Below are positions 46,936 to 58,679 of a stretch of 64,000 nucleotides of DNA, in pieces. Below the pieces are notes generated by a model. It was not told the DNA's origin. It saw nothing but the letters and a program-made list of their open reading frames with translations, and searched no databases. Both the position numbers and the translations under genes were made by a program. How positions within the stretch are numbered: position 1 is the stretch's first letter; every line of letters begins with the position of its first letter. Source of the stretch: Diogma glabrata (Eukaryota > Arthropoda > Insecta > Diptera > Cylindrotomidae); the NCBI GenBank assembly GCA_963693315.1, contig OY856188.1, forward strand, positions 192,160,266-192,224,265, in the 5' to 3' direction.

Positions 46936-48170
46936 TCTAATTTGTAAATTTCTGTTGTTTTTTTTAATCGTTTCTTTTCCGACAGACGGCTTCGGTCATT
47001 GTTGTACGTTTTTGAAATAATTGTCAATTTATGAAATTTATTTTAAATCTATGAAAAATGCATTGTAAATTATTGAATAAATGTTTATTCTTAAATTATT
47101 GAATAAATGTTATTATTGTTTGTTTTGGTTGGGTGGAAAGTTTCAAAGTTTCCATTTCTCTTGGGTTGTTGTTTGAAGCAAAGTTTGACATGTCTTTACG
47201 AAAGCACTCAATGATGTTGATTAACTGTCACCATATTTTGCAGACACCTTATTTTGCCTTCATTACCGTTATTATGGGCAATTTTGATAATCACTCGACC
47301 GCTAACGTTTATCGTGTCAGGCATGATATCTATAACTTTTTGTTATCTATCATTTTTTATGTTTTTTTGTAATGTTTTGTTTTTTACTGTAGGGAAACCT
47401 TGATCTTCAAAGGTTTTTATTGTAATACCTACTATATACACCACATTTTATTAAAAAAAAAAATTATTTCCAAAACATATTTATGTTTGGTCCTTTTGAA
47501 AAATCCACAATAAACAATTGTTTGTGTTATTTAAACTTGATTTACGAGATTCAATAACATTAATAATATTTCATTTATAAATAGCTTATAAAATTTACTG
47601 AAACAAATAGTTTAATTTTTTATTTAAAATCTGCATTATTTTAATTACTTTATTCACAATAACTTAAACAAACCGATCCAAAATATACAATAACATTATC
47701 ACTAAACCTCATAGCATGGAGCCAATCGAAATAATAGGTAGACAGATATATTACGAGTTATATCAATATTGAATAAAAAAAATTGGAAAATCAATGAACA
47801 ATAATAAAATATTCATTATATTAAATTTTTTCATAATTAATAATGGAAATTAATATAAATAATTATTATTGCTATCGAAAATAAATATTTTGGTGCATAA
47901 ATTTGTTTGAATATATATTGAAGTAATTACTGATTTTGAATTCAATTAGTAAATTCGAGTTGATTTTATGTTGGGGTTTATTATAACAATAGGGAGTTCA
48001 ATTAATGTAGTTGGTTTTTATGAATTGAAATGTTATGGTATAAGGATCAGATTTCTGTGAGGATGATGGCTGTCCGTATAGTTTTGAATGTTTAAAAAAA
48101 AGAAGACAGTCTTGAGGACTGCCGACAGAAGTTAAAACTTAAAACTGTGAAATAGCTGTGTGTTTACCGT
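46936..48170. other. AT-rich sequence without recognisable gene
   Basis: The ORF at 47133-47372 (79 aa) has no recognisable domain. Nothing else seen. Confidence 0.4.
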
Positions 48171-48174
48171 TTAA

Positions 48175-48545
48175 ATGCAACAAAATCTTTACTTACTTTA
48201 CAGCACTTCTACACTGTTATTAACTGAGAAAAAAACCAAATTCAATAAAAAAGAATAACCAAAATATGAATCAAGAAACGAGAGTAAAATTATTTATAAT
48301 ATATTATCATTAATTTCAGGTCTTAGGTTATCCGTACTATCAATTGCGTTTTCTTTATTAACATTTATTAACAAGTATGAAGAAAAACACACAAATCAAA
48401 TATGACAAACACAATTTTTTATTTAACTTAAAAATACAACAAAATCTTCACTTACTATACCACACTAACACACCACACTTAAACCGAAAAAAAAATTCAA
48501 TAAAGAAAAACAAACTATAAATCAAGAAAATGAGAATAAAAAATA
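48175..48545 (+). repeat. Diverged tandem duplication
   Basis: A block with CAACAAAATCTTTACTTACT...ACTGAGAAAAAAACCAAATT...ATCAAGAAA at 48175-48290 recurs in diverged form at 48430-48545, about 250 bases later. Non-coding. Confidence 0.5.
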
Positions 48546-48574
48546 GGAAAATAACAAATTATTACAATTTATCT

Positions 48575-48700
48575 CACTCTCTTTTAATATTTATTTTATA
48601 TTTAACATTTATTTAGTGTGACGATGACTCGAATGTATAAATTTTCCCCCATTCAAAATCGCAAAACGAGCCTAAAGAAGTTTTCACTTCAAAAATGGTA
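48575..48700 (+). repeat. Repeat shared with 50015-50128
   Basis: TTTATTTAGTGTGACGAT...TATAAATTTTCCCC.ATTCAAAATCGC.AAACG.GCCTAAAGAA matches 50015-50128 in the same orientation with scattered substitutions. Probably parts of one dispersed element. Confidence 0.55.
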
Positions 48701-48786
48701 CAACAATCACCAACAGAAAATTGAAAAAAAAATGAAAAAAAGAAATCAACAACAAAAAGTATAAAAAACAGAATAGCCACTGGGAC

Positions 48787-49387
48787 TGCATTCTAAACGA
48801 CGACTTATTTGAAACTTATTTATGTAGACTTACTTATTCACCGCCATTTTAAATAAGTATTTAAAAGTTAGTCTAAATGATTTAGCATACTTAATTTAAC
48901 AGCAACAAATTCGAAAACAGTTTTAATTAAACCGATTTATATAATTTGATCAATTAAAGAGTTTTCAAAACTATTTTTTTCATTTTAAATTATTGTATCA
49001 ATTTTATTACGGATCGATAAAAAGAAGTATTATTCTTTTAAATCATTTAGTACACAAACAAAAAAAATATTTGACACTGACAAATTAAATTAGATTTTTC
49101 TATTAAAAAAACTGCAAATAAGTTTGCAATAAGTTGCAATAAGTTTGCAGTAATTGCAATAAGTTGCTAAATTAAATTATCTATTTTTATTAAAATAATT
49201 ATAAATTAATTATTTAAATATAATATATCTTAAAATCTTATTTTAATATCGTATTTTATTGTTTTTGTATTAATATATTGTTTTATATTTGGGGGAGTAT
49301 AAAATAATATTTAACCTCTTTAGGTTACTTATTTAAATAAGTTAGTCTCCACAAATAAGTTTCAAATAAGTTTTGGTTTAGAATACA
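48787..49387. mobile_element. 601-bp MITE with TGYATTCTAAAC ends
   Basis: The left end TGCATTCTAAAC, then ACTTATTTGAAACTTATTT, pairs with the right end, whose complement reads TGTATTCTAAAC, then ACTTATTTGAAACTTATTT. The inverted repeat is about 50 bp, including an AGACTWACTTATT block. Internally it is AT-rich and non-coding. No target duplication assigned. Confidence 0.7.
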
Positions 49388-50560
49388 TCCAAACCATTTC
49401 TTTTAAAAACTGAAGAAAATATTGAGATATCGTAAAAATCCCCTGAATGCATTCGAAATTTTACTTCGTAGTGTCGTCACACTGTGCTAAAAGACAATAG
49501 CAATAACCTCAAAAAACTACACTATCGATAAATTTAAATACCGTAAATTGTCCGCAGCCTTAAACTGTGAATCAATCTCTTTTGATGAAGATGCCAACCT
49601 ATATTTAAAGAGAAATTCATACTCAAATAAAAGTTTTTATTTTCCTTATTTTATTTCACGGGAATGAAATTATGGCAAATAATGATGGGAAAACAAATAT
49701 TTTATTATTTTTAGCCCTGCCTGCCAAAAAAATAATTAATTTTCTTGTTAATATCGAAATGATAATAATTTGAACGAAACGGAAAAAGATAGTAGCAATA
49801 ACTTTAAAAAACTGCATTATCGATCAATATTTTAAAATTCGTAAAAAGATATTTTTATGAATTCATGAATAAAAAATAATAATTTTAATGGTATTTAATA
49901 AAAATTTAAAAAAAAAATAATAAAAAAATGTACCACTCCAGGAATTGAACTCTCGACCTATAGAACCTAAGTCGACCGCGATATCCATATTGCAATTTAA
50001 AACGTTACGACAGAATATAGGCATTTTATATTTAATATATTTATTTAGCGTGACGATAATTTGAATATATAAAATTTTCCCCATACAAAATCGCACAACG
50101 CGCCTAAAGAAATTTTCACTTCAAACAAACAATCAAATAAAAAATTAAAGTTATGATAACCTCATCTCTAAGTTAACAGTATATTATTCAAACAAAGAAA
50201 AAATACTTGTAAACAATTTTACGGTGATTGGGACAACTACTGGTAAACATTTCCCTGACTACAGAATTATGTTCAATCTAATAGTAGTTGAATAAAGGTA
50301 ATAACTATTTCCTTGACTTTTTCATTTTAATTTTTAAAATAGAAGCATTTGAAATTGGGTGAAATATATTTAATTTTCACATAAACATTACGTGCGGTTG
50401 CCTCAACTACATCGTTCTGTACCTATAGAGCTGTTGAATTAATTTCAGTTCGATTAGAAATAGAAAAGGTATTTTTAGTGTAGTGAACCATAAAACCGAA
50501 TAGTAAACAAAGATCAAGTTGGATATAAAGCCCATTCATTCAATTCAGTTGACACGTTTG
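49388..50560. other. AT-rich sequence, no gene; includes repeat 50015-50128
   Basis: Contains the second copy of the 48575 repeat. A short tRNA-like string on the minus strand near 49935-49985 was considered and rejected. Nothing else recognised. Confidence 0.4.
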
Positions 50561-50565
50561 GAAAG

Positions 50566-50919
50566 TTAAAATCCATTCATTATACTTTGCATTTGCAACC
50601 TTAAACAAGAGTGAGTATTACCAAAAGTTGCATATGTCAAAATTGCCTTTTTGATTTCACACAGTTGATTTTTGGTGAGTCTTCTGTTAAGACTTGTATA
50701 ATACTCACCAAGGCAGTTGATATAAAGGCGTTTGTTATTTATAACCTTGCATACACAATTTAGTTTCTTTTCCGCATTTACACCAAAAGATTTTAAGAAA
50801 CATGCAATGAACTTGTAGACAATGTTTCTGCGAAAACTACTTCGTAAAAGCAGCAGAGCACATAAAGAATGAACCCACATTATCAGTTTCACATTTTCAG
50901 TTCGTTCTTCACATTTCAA
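50566..50919 (-). CDS. Hypothetical small ORF, possible exon
   Basis: 117 codons. From the internal Met14 the N-terminus reads MWVHSLCALLLLRSSF, signal-peptide-like, followed by a Cys-containing stretch (LNCVCKVINNKRLYINCLG). The DNA after NCLG is GTGAGTAT, a good 5' splice donor consensus, so the coding part may end there as a first exon. I do not recognise the protein; the signal-plus-CxC...C arrangement loosely recalls secreted or receptor N-termini. It lies in the least repeat-like part of the window. Chance ORF remains quite possible. Confidence 0.25.
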   Translation of the reverse strand: MKCEERTENVKLIMWVHSLCALLLLRSSFRRNIVYKFIACFLKSFGVNAEKKLNCVCKVINNKRLYINCLGEYYTSLNRRLTKNQLCEIKKAILTYATFGNTHSCLRLQMQSIMNGF

Positions 50920-51120
50920 GTTCGTAACTTTCTTGTTTTGTAAATATTTATAAAATTCGTACGTAAATAAGAAGACCTAAGTCTGATGTATGCAAATATC
51001 TTAAATGCTGATATTCAACAAAAATTTAGATACTATGTTTCACTTTGGAACAGACGAAAACAGTTCACACATTTTTTAAGTGCAACGGTGTAATACTTAC
51101 GTAGAGAAGAGTGAATTTAA

Positions 51121-51387
51121 CTAGTAGCCGGCTGTTAGTAAACGCATCAAGTTGTGTTTAGTGTTAACAATTAGCTTAAAAGTTGTGTTATTGATCGTAA
51201 GACCTTTTGAATTGTTGAGTTGATCCAGGTATATGTTGCACGGCATATATTTCTGTAATGGAGTATGGCAGCATACAAAATCTAAGTTCGACCACGGATT
51301 TAAAGTTACAAAGAAAACTCCATTAAAAATTAAATAGTACTGTTTGTATTTATATCTTATGCAACTCCAATCAATAAACCAATTCAA
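51121..51387 (-). CDS. Hypothetical Cys-containing ORF, unrecognised
   Basis: 88 codons with less compositional bias than most ORFs here (VCCHTPLQKYMPCNIYLDQL near the middle). No domain recognised and no start context beyond an ATG. It is on the same strand as 50566-50919 and 52143-52379, with no clear splice connection. Low confidence; it may be an exon or chance. Confidence 0.2.
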   Translation of the reverse strand: MNWFIDWSCIRYKYKQYYLIFNGVFFVTLNPWSNLDFVCCHTPLQKYMPCNIYLDQLNNSKGLTINNTTFKLIVNTKHNLMRLLTAGY

Positions 51388-52430
51388 CCGGAAAATATAA
51401 AAGAAAACAGAAATGCATCGAACGCAACAAATAAATTTAATTCGGTTGCGAAATTTCTATTAAAGTTGATATAAATAGTTGAAAACATTTTAAGAAAAAT
51501 ATCAGCAGACATATTTCCTTTCATTTCAGTACGAATTATTTTTATATTTAAGTAATAATCACATAAAATATAAAAAGTTTGTAGAAATCTTTCAAAAAAT
51601 ACAAGAGCTTGCTCGTAAGTGAGCTTAAATTTTTGATAGAAATTTTTCTAGCTTTCTTGCAGTCTTGAAAATAAGAAAAAAATTAACTGAAGGATGTGAG
51701 TTCATAATTCAGCCACTTAATTAAAGCTTATTTTTTGACATTATCACAATCACATCTTGATATTTCTGACTGTAGAAAAAATCGAAATAAACTTATCAAA
51801 AAGTCCTTATACATTCTTTTCTTAATGAGAAATTTGAAGAAAAAATTGAAACGCATGTGCAAGAAAAGAAACATATAAGAAACTGCATATTTACGGTATC
51901 AATGACAGTGACAGTAAATCACTTAAAACATAATAAAATAAAATTTAATTTAAAATAAATATAAAGGGAAATTAATGTAACGAAACGCGATTTTTAAATT
52001 CATGTTTTATGTAATATGTTATACTCATACGATGTTGTTTGTGATATTGTTTTTTGTCTATTTCCAGTCATAAAATGATACTAATAAATCAGAACACGTG
52101 GTGGCTTTTTCGGTTTAAAAAAAATTTTAAACGTAAGTCGATTTAGATTTTTACTCTAAGGAGAAAGTTGTAATACAAATTTATTTCCATGATTAGACAC
52201 AATTGATTATAGTAAATAAATAATTCTGGTTGTTGATTCCATAAACATTTTATATTATTGGAGCATGGATTTGAATTAACAATAATTTTTAAATAGATCA
52301 GAAAATTTTTGCATTGCGATTTATGTAGATTTGTTATTGTAAATAACGTTTTAATAAATAGACAACTCGAACAAAACATACTTTTATGTTCGAAACCAGG
52401 GATATAAATAAAACATTACTTAAAATTAAA

Positions 52431-52568
52431 TATTAATTTATTACACTCAAAGAGATTAATAATCGCACACGATTTAATTATGACTAACTTAGACCAATTG
52501 TTCGTTTATGTATACAATTATACATATAAATATATGACTGTATAACTTATGTTCTAGGGTTGTATCTT
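52431..52568 (-). repeat. Putative LTR fragment, copy 1
   Basis: About 138 bp (TTACACTCAAAGAGATTAAT...CTAGGGTTGTATCT) matching 57441-57572 in the same orientation with a few indels. It lies just downstream, in the minus-strand sense, of a gypsy-type integrase, and the other copy lies 5 kb upstream of it. This fits the 3' and 5' LTR remains of one degraded element. Confidence 0.45.
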
Positions 52569-52801
52569 GATAATTTTAGTACTTGCGGATTAATATACAG
52601 CATTCCTTCCACCTTATCTTTGTACCGTACTGTATTCAAATCTCACGACTGGTTTCTTAGTACGCTCTGATCTTTTTGGAATATCTCCAGACCAGCTAGA
52701 AGATAGTACTTCATTTAGAGCTAAATGAATTCAGTTGGATGATGCATTAACTTTGACCCTTCAAATTTCTCTGGATGAGGTTTCTTCAAAATACTAGAAC
52801 A

Positions 52802-53620
52802 ACAAACAGTTTTTGATTTTTAGTCATTCATACTTCCCCCTTCATACTTAACCGGTGTTAGCAATGCATCAGCATGTTGATATGCACACAGCAGACTTTT
52901 GCTTCTAATTCGATTCTGGTAACGTTGAAGATGTCTACCACCAGTATCTATCAAATACATCATCTTTCCCAAGTTTTTAGATATGATGCCATCCACCCAT
53001 CTTTTCCCTCGGGAATAATTTCGAATATAAACTACATCACCTTCAGAAAACTTATTTGTGATGTCTTTTTCCGGAGTCTTGTTGTTGTTTTTCTTGGAAA
53101 CATCAAAGATAAAATTGTTGTCGGTTGTTGTAAACATGTTGTCGACCATGGATTAGTTCGGAAGGCAATTTTCCTGTTGCACCAGGTGAAATTTCCATCT
53201 AACATTAATTTTTTTAAAGACGTTTTGAATGTACGCAAACATCTTTCAGCTTTCCTTCTGGACGACGGTAGAAATGGCGCAATTGTGAGATGTTGTATTC
53301 CATTTGATTTTCAAAACATTTGAAACTAAACTCACTTCATGCGAAACTTGAACCATTAGCACTCACCATTAAATTCAAAAATGATCCTGCAAAGTCTATA
53401 TGAATCCTTTGCCACGGACCAGTAGCTTTTGGCCAACTACTGTATTCCTTTTTGTTTCAGGTGACATCTGCTAACATGCTGAACACAATTTTAGTAGGCT
53501 TCAATATCTTGATTCATTTTATTCCACCAACAATTGCTACGAGCAATTAGTTTTGATTTAACCATGCCCCAATGACCTTTGTTAGCAAAAACATGACTCG
53601 AAGATAATGAGTGGTCTGTA
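52802..53620 (-). pseudogene. Ty3/gypsy-type integrase relic
   Basis: The open C-terminal part (52820-53149, 109 codons) contains FSEGDVVYIRNYSRGKRWVD, GIISKNLGKMMYLID and HLQRYQNRIR. This is the chromodomain-less integrase C-terminal pattern of gypsy polyproteins (GDxVxxRNYxxGxxWxxGxI...Y.V..G....RHxNQ). Upstream on the minus strand, in broken frames, are GHWGMVKSKLIARSNCWW near 53580-53530 (zinc-binding/integrase start), a CxxC-like CVQHVSRCH, IDFAGS-type coding near 53410, and RRKAERCLRTFKTSLKK near 53240-53190 (family GxAExxVxxFKxxL). The upstream RT and protease were not found. Dead fragment. Confidence 0.7.
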
Positions 53621-54179
53621 TTTTTATTAATCTATTAATCTTGATGATGATGATGAAATGTTGATGACGTACGTATGGAGGCAATATGAATTATTTAATT
53701 TCAATAACGTTGAATTGCAACACCATGTGGTCACAAATATATGTTTCTCAGAAACTATAAACATCAGCATCGACGATCATCAAAATGTAACCACTTCAAT
53801 AAGGATGAGCATGAAAATAAAAGATAAAATATCGACAACGGAGGATTATTACTTTAACAAACCAACTGCACCATCACAACAAACGCGAAAACAAAATTTG
53901 CCATACGGCTATATTTAAAAAAAGACAAATATAATTTTAATTTGCTTACAGCAATTTAAATCACTTTATTCCACGAAATAAAAAACACAAAGAGAGCTAT
54001 TTTTAAGAAAAATCAAGTCTATATATATTAAATATAAAGCTCATCTGTCAACCCAAAAAAAGAAAAGCCAAAAACAACATCACCGTCAATCTCTTGAACT
54101 ATACAATCATATACGATATTAAACTAAGTAACGTTTTAGCGGTCGTTACGTGTTCGCTCTTGTCAGACAGATGAGTTGT
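53621..54179. other. Unassigned sequence with an 86-aa ORF
   Basis: The plus-strand ORF 53658-53918 is Thr/Ile/Asn-rich with no recognised domain. A (GAT)n stretch occurs at about 53644-53654. It may be a remnant of the gypsy interior, which I could not confirm. Confidence 0.3.
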
Positions 54180-54810
54180 TTTAGTTTTGGGCAGCGATGC
54201 ATATTAAACAAAAAATTTGTAAAAGTACACGAAAAAAAAATTATTACAAAATCAAAAATTAAATGCTTTATTGAAATTCGGAAAGTATCCCTAAAATGAT
54301 AACGAAATCAAAAATTCAAACTTATTTACCAACATGGAATCACAAAAAATTACTCAAGAAATATCTCCCAACTAATTATGATTTTTGTTAAAAAACGAAA
54401 TTTAATCTGCAACAACTTGATATTTTTCCAACTGTTCCTATGAACTGGGAGTAGTTTAATCTGGATTGAGAAATATTCCATGTTCGATATCACGTTCAAT
54501 TAGATTTCATGTCATACAAATAATTATGTTTTATTTTTTTCAAAAAATTGTGTAAAAAAATAAATGAAAACCATTCGTTTGACACACTTAACGGTATTTC
54601 TTGACTCACTTATAATACAATAATGAAGGTCCTGGTCTCACATACCACTGCCGACCATCGAGATTTCTCCATGTTCAATGTTATTACTCGCTCGTTATTA
54701 CTTCAAATGAACGTTTTATAAGAAAACATATACAAATTTACTTGTTTTGACACTTTTAATGATTTTTTGACACACTTCCGGTTCAGCTATCGACAGATTT
54801 ATTTTCAGCT
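54180..54810 (-). repeat. Dispersed repeat family A, copy 2 (inverted, truncated)
   Basis: The reverse complement matches the 5' two-thirds of copy 1: GATGGTCGGCAGTGGTATGT..., GGAGAAATCTCGATGG, TTTTGGGCAGCGATG. It lacks the first ~80 bases of copy 1. Confidence 0.6.
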
Positions 54811-55044
54811 GGAGATACTTGTAATAAATAAAAATCAACCGGCATCAAATGACTTTTTCATTTGCAACGCTGCCTCCCGGCCTATAAACTCTTTTATAAG
54901 GCAATACGATGGCAATATTGTTTTTGAAATTTTTGTATCGTTTTTGTATTCGCCTACATTTTCTGGTCGTTTTTAACTTCGAAAAGAAGTTTAATTTTTT
55001 TTTCTTCCTAAATAATAAGTATAATACGTACGAGAAACAATATA

Positions 55045-55755
55045 TTGCACAAACTGGCAGGCTCGACATGAGGTGCTACTCCAGCTACCCGTCGCACAAC
55101 TGCTCTAAGTCTGGTTTACTCAGTGGCTGACTACGACGCACCAGTCTGGTTGAATAGCACACATACTGAAAAAGTTGACTGCCAACTGCATGCCACGATG
55201 CCTACTATAAGTGGTACTATCAGGTCTACTCCTTTACCTTGGCTCCCTGTATTAAGCAATATCGCTCCACCTGCACTTAGACTCTCACATGCGCTCATGC
55301 GTGAACATAAAAAGGCAACCAACAACATCACGTTACCCTTGTACGAATATTACGGTGATACACATCGTTGTCGATTGAAGTCAAGAAAGCCCCCACATAA
55401 AACTGTCAGCAACCTACATTTTAATATCTTGGATGCCTGGGACACCTCCTTGAATCATTACAACACACCTGGCCTTCCTATTACTAACCCGACTTCTCCC
55501 CACTTTGGTTTCGATCTGCCATGGACTACACTAGACCGAATAAGAACGAATCATGGACGTTGTGCTGATTTTTTCTACAAGTGAGGAGCTTCAGAGTCCC
55601 CTCAATGTGACTGTGGAGCTCCACAACAAACCATAAAACACATTGCAACTGTGTGTTCAATTCAACGATACAATGGCGACATCTCAAACATCCATTTGGC
55701 AACTCCCGATGTAGTAGCATGGATAGACTCACTCGATGTAAACATTTAATGTTCA
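55045..55755 (+). pseudogene. Third non-LTR retrotransposon, RT C-terminal tail
   Basis: Plus-strand reading: LAGST*GATPATRRTTALSL then VYSVADYDAPVWLNSTHTEK (LINE motif YSxAEYxxPVWxxSxHT), TMPTISGTIRSTPLPWLPVL, SNIAPPALRLSHALM, SRKPPH, then RIRTNHGRCADFFYK, TGA where the family has W (55582-55584), then GASESPQCDCGAPQQTIKHI (RTxHGRC...SPxCDCGxxxQTxxHI, a zinc-knuckle-like tail). The open stretch 55123-55584 is 153 codons with one stop before the tail. A 5'-truncated copy, recent compared with the other LINE relics since the frame is mostly intact. Confidence 0.8.
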
Positions 55756-55869
55756 AATGTACTGCCCAATGTTCAAATATTTTACTTTTTAACTAAAAGA
55801 CGCGCAATCAAGCTGATTGTAAGCTCATTTAATGTGTACTCATGTTTTGTTTTAGGTAGATTTCATATT

Positions 55870-57420
55870 AACTTCACCACAATTTGAAATTGTGTGACGC
55901 AATGAGATCTATGGAGAAAAAAAATCTTACATACCCGAATATCGTTTTTTCTGTTGTTTTGGACCATCCTCTATCTAAATAACCAGTAAAAATATTGGTT
56001 TACGTCTGTGGGTGGGTGGGTGTGTTTGTGGCATTCCTGCATAGGATCTTGGTGAAACTCTGGCAAATGATTCAGGTTCACTTGAAAATGGAAGATCTGA
56101 ATTCATTTCAAAATTTGTCAAAATGGCGGGGGCCTCCCGAACACTAAGTTTAAATCTTCAATAACTTCTAATCCCGGCTTATGATCTTATTGAAATTTGG
56201 TATATAAGGTTTATGTACTGTGTTCAATATTTCTGGTTGCCGGTTTGTCTCTTCCGGATAAAAAGTTTTTTTTCTCAGATGTTTATTCCTACTGTAGCCA
56301 ACAATTACCGATAGATTTTCATAAAATGTTGGTAAAAGCTTTCAAGTAACATGGGAAAGATTTCATCAGCTTTTGGAGTACATTGGATAAAGAGTTGGGG
56401 GTCTACCAATACCATACAAGAGGTGGTTTTTTTACTATGTTTTGAAAGTTTGTTAGGAGCATACAACATTCGTTCGTGAATGAATTTTGATGACACTTCG
56501 AAAAAGATGCAAATATGTATGGCAAGAAGCTGATTAGTTTTTGAGCGTTAAAGAAAGTAGTGAAGGGTCCCCCGAGAACTTGTGTTTTTGAAAACTTCAT
56601 AACATCTGTACCTGATAACCGAACGGAATGAAACTTGGTACATAAGCATTTAGTATATGGTTCACAATAGTTCTGCATCCCAACTTCTGATTTTTCACTT
56701 CCGGCTAACATTTTTTGTTGCAATTTTTAAAATTTTTTTCAGTATAAAGACACTGAAAAAAATTTAAAAAATTGCCACAAAAAATGTTAGCCGGAAGTGA
56801 AAAATCAGAAGTTGGGATGCAGAACTATTGAATGCTACAATAATGAAGTGATTATGATGAAATTTAGGAAAAAGGTTTCAATTAGTGTGAGAAGATAATG
56901 ATCATCTTTTGGGACACATCGATCAAAGTGGCGGAGGGTCTACCATACAACTGTTGACGTTTTTTACAAGTTTGTTGGGAGCATACACACTTCATTCAGT
57001 AATTAATTTTAATCACACTTTGAAAACTAAAATACGCTTAGAGTATTATTTGTAACAGTGCATTCCAACTTCCGGTATGTCACTTTCGGTTAAAACATTT
57101 TTTTTTGTTTATCCCTACTGTAGCCCCTAGAATTACAGATCGATTTTCATGAAACGTTGGTAGAAGCTTTCAAATAATATGAGAATAATTTCATCAGCTT
57201 TTGGGGTACATTGGATAGAGGGTTCAGAGGTCGACCATACAACAGGTGGTTTTTTCACCATTCGTTCGAGAATGAATTTTGATGACACTTCGGAAAAAGA
57301 TGCAAATATGTATGGCAAGAAGCTGATTAGTTTTTGAGCGAAGTGGTAAGGGGTCTCTCCAGCAGCTGTTTTTTGAAAGCTCAATAGCACCTGTACCTGA
57401 TAATCGATGTTTAAAACGAT
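55870..57420. repeat. Diverged repeat array with shared motifs
   Basis: Two units about 800 bp apart share GATTTTCATRAAAYGTTGGTA (near 56313 and 57131), TGAATTTTGATGACACTTCG (near 56477 and 57270), and GCAAATATGTATGGCAAGAA. Variants of ACTTCCGG / TTCCGG recur. A related but diverged segment is in the giant palindrome (11340-11650 and its mirror), starting from a shared TTCACCACAATT.GAAATTG. Non-coding; minus-strand ORFs are shadows. Confidence 0.6.
56664..56830. repeat. Near-perfect 80-bp hairpin
   Basis: 56664-56743 is the reverse complement of 56752-56830 except around TTGTTG/CCACAA. It begins CAATAGTTCTGCATCCCAAC, and the loop is ATAAAGAC. It arose inside the repeat array by local inverted duplication. 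If transcribed it would form a long hairpin RNA. Confidence 0.85.
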
Positions 57421-57440
57421 TACTTTTAAAGTAAATAAAA

Positions 57441-57572
57441 TATCAATTTATTGCACTCAAAGAGATTAATAATCGCACACGATATAATTATGACTGACAA
57501 ACTTAGACAAATTGTTTGTTTATACATGCATAAATATACGACTGTATTAGTTATGCTCTAGGGTTGTATCTC
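57441..57572 (-). repeat. Putative LTR fragment, copy 2
   Basis: Matches 52431-52568 (see there). It directly abuts repeat family A copy 3. Confidence 0.45.
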
Positions 57573-58313
57573 GCAAGAAACGCTTGTTAATTAAAATACA
57601 AGAAACGCTTGTTTCTGAAAATAGGTTTACTCAATGGTATAAGAGCCGAAAGGACGGTGTATTCGATAACTGTACCAAAAGTTTGTCAAAACAAGGAAAT
57701 TTGCATATTTTTTGCTCAAAAAACGGTAGTTTTAAGTGATTACGATTAAGATCATTGAATTTGGAGAAATCTTGATGGTCGGGATTTAGAGTGACCAGAT
57801 CGAGCATTACAAAAAACAGGACAAATTTTTATTGGGACTGGAGAGAGGGATGCGATCAGCACATTTAAAACTCATCAAAAATGGTTCACTTTATCTCGCC
57901 GCTGAGAAAAAAAAATTGTTTTAAAAGAAATTACATTCACTATCTGAGCATGCATGCACAATGAAAAAAAAAATTTCTACGATGCATATAAAAAGTCACA
58001 TGCATGTAGGTCTATTTTTGTTAAAATTGTATTTTTCCACTAATGTAATAGTATATTATTTAATTAGGAGCTTAAGTACTACTAATTGTTGTATTAAGAC
58101 AATAGCTATAGGCACCCGAACTTTGGGAGACCGACAATAAAAGACGAAACACAAAAACTAACTTTCGCTCCAAATTAAATATACTATTTTTTCGGCAAAC
58201 GTTGCTATTTTTTATAAAAATGAACATTTGAAATTTTTTATAAATATGTGATGCTCTTCAAAACAACATGAATTATGATGCTGTGTTCATTTACTGAGTT
58301 TTATTTATTAAAG

Positions 58314-58672
58314 TGAACGCATTCATCATGCAAAATGTAATGTTACTTTACCACCGCCGTAGAAGCTTTAGTGGCGCCATAAAAAATGAAAAATATGACG
58401 TTACTATACAGCTAGTTTGATAATATGTAAAAAAAAGTAAGACTGTAAGAACGTATTTCAGCCGCTATGGAGAAGATTTAAGTCTTACTTTTCTTACATA
58501 TAATCAAAGCAGCTGTAAAGTAAAGTCGTATTTTCCATTTTTTACGGCGGCAGTAAAGTAACGCCATTTCTGTTTCAGTTTTTTACGGATGCAGTAAAGT
58601 GTCGCATTTTCTTTGCATTTTTTAACGGCAGCAGTAATGTAACATTACATTTTGCATTATGACTGCGTTCAT
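58314..58672. mobile_element. About 330 to 360-bp palindromic MITE nested in the hAT
   Basis: ATGCAAAATGTAATGTTAC at 58328 pairs with GTAACATTACATTTTGCAT ending at 58657. Pairing can be extended outward through GAACGCA and inward through TTACTTTTCTTACATAT-type blocks to a centre near 58495. CAGTAAAGTAACG motifs repeat inside. It interrupts the end of the recognisable transposase homology. Confidence 0.65.
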
Positions 58673-58679
58673 TTTATTG

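Noticed and set aside
49930..49985. tRNA-like string on the minus strand (GCGGTCGACTTAGG...GAGAGTTCAATTCC)
   Set aside because: It resembles a D-arm and T-arm, but the acceptor and anticodon stems cannot be formed convincingly. At best a tRNA-derived repeat remnant.
55526..55756. 76-aa minus-strand ORF and others antisense to the LINE tail
   Set aside because: Shadow of the plus-strand RT tail, which is clearly the real reading.
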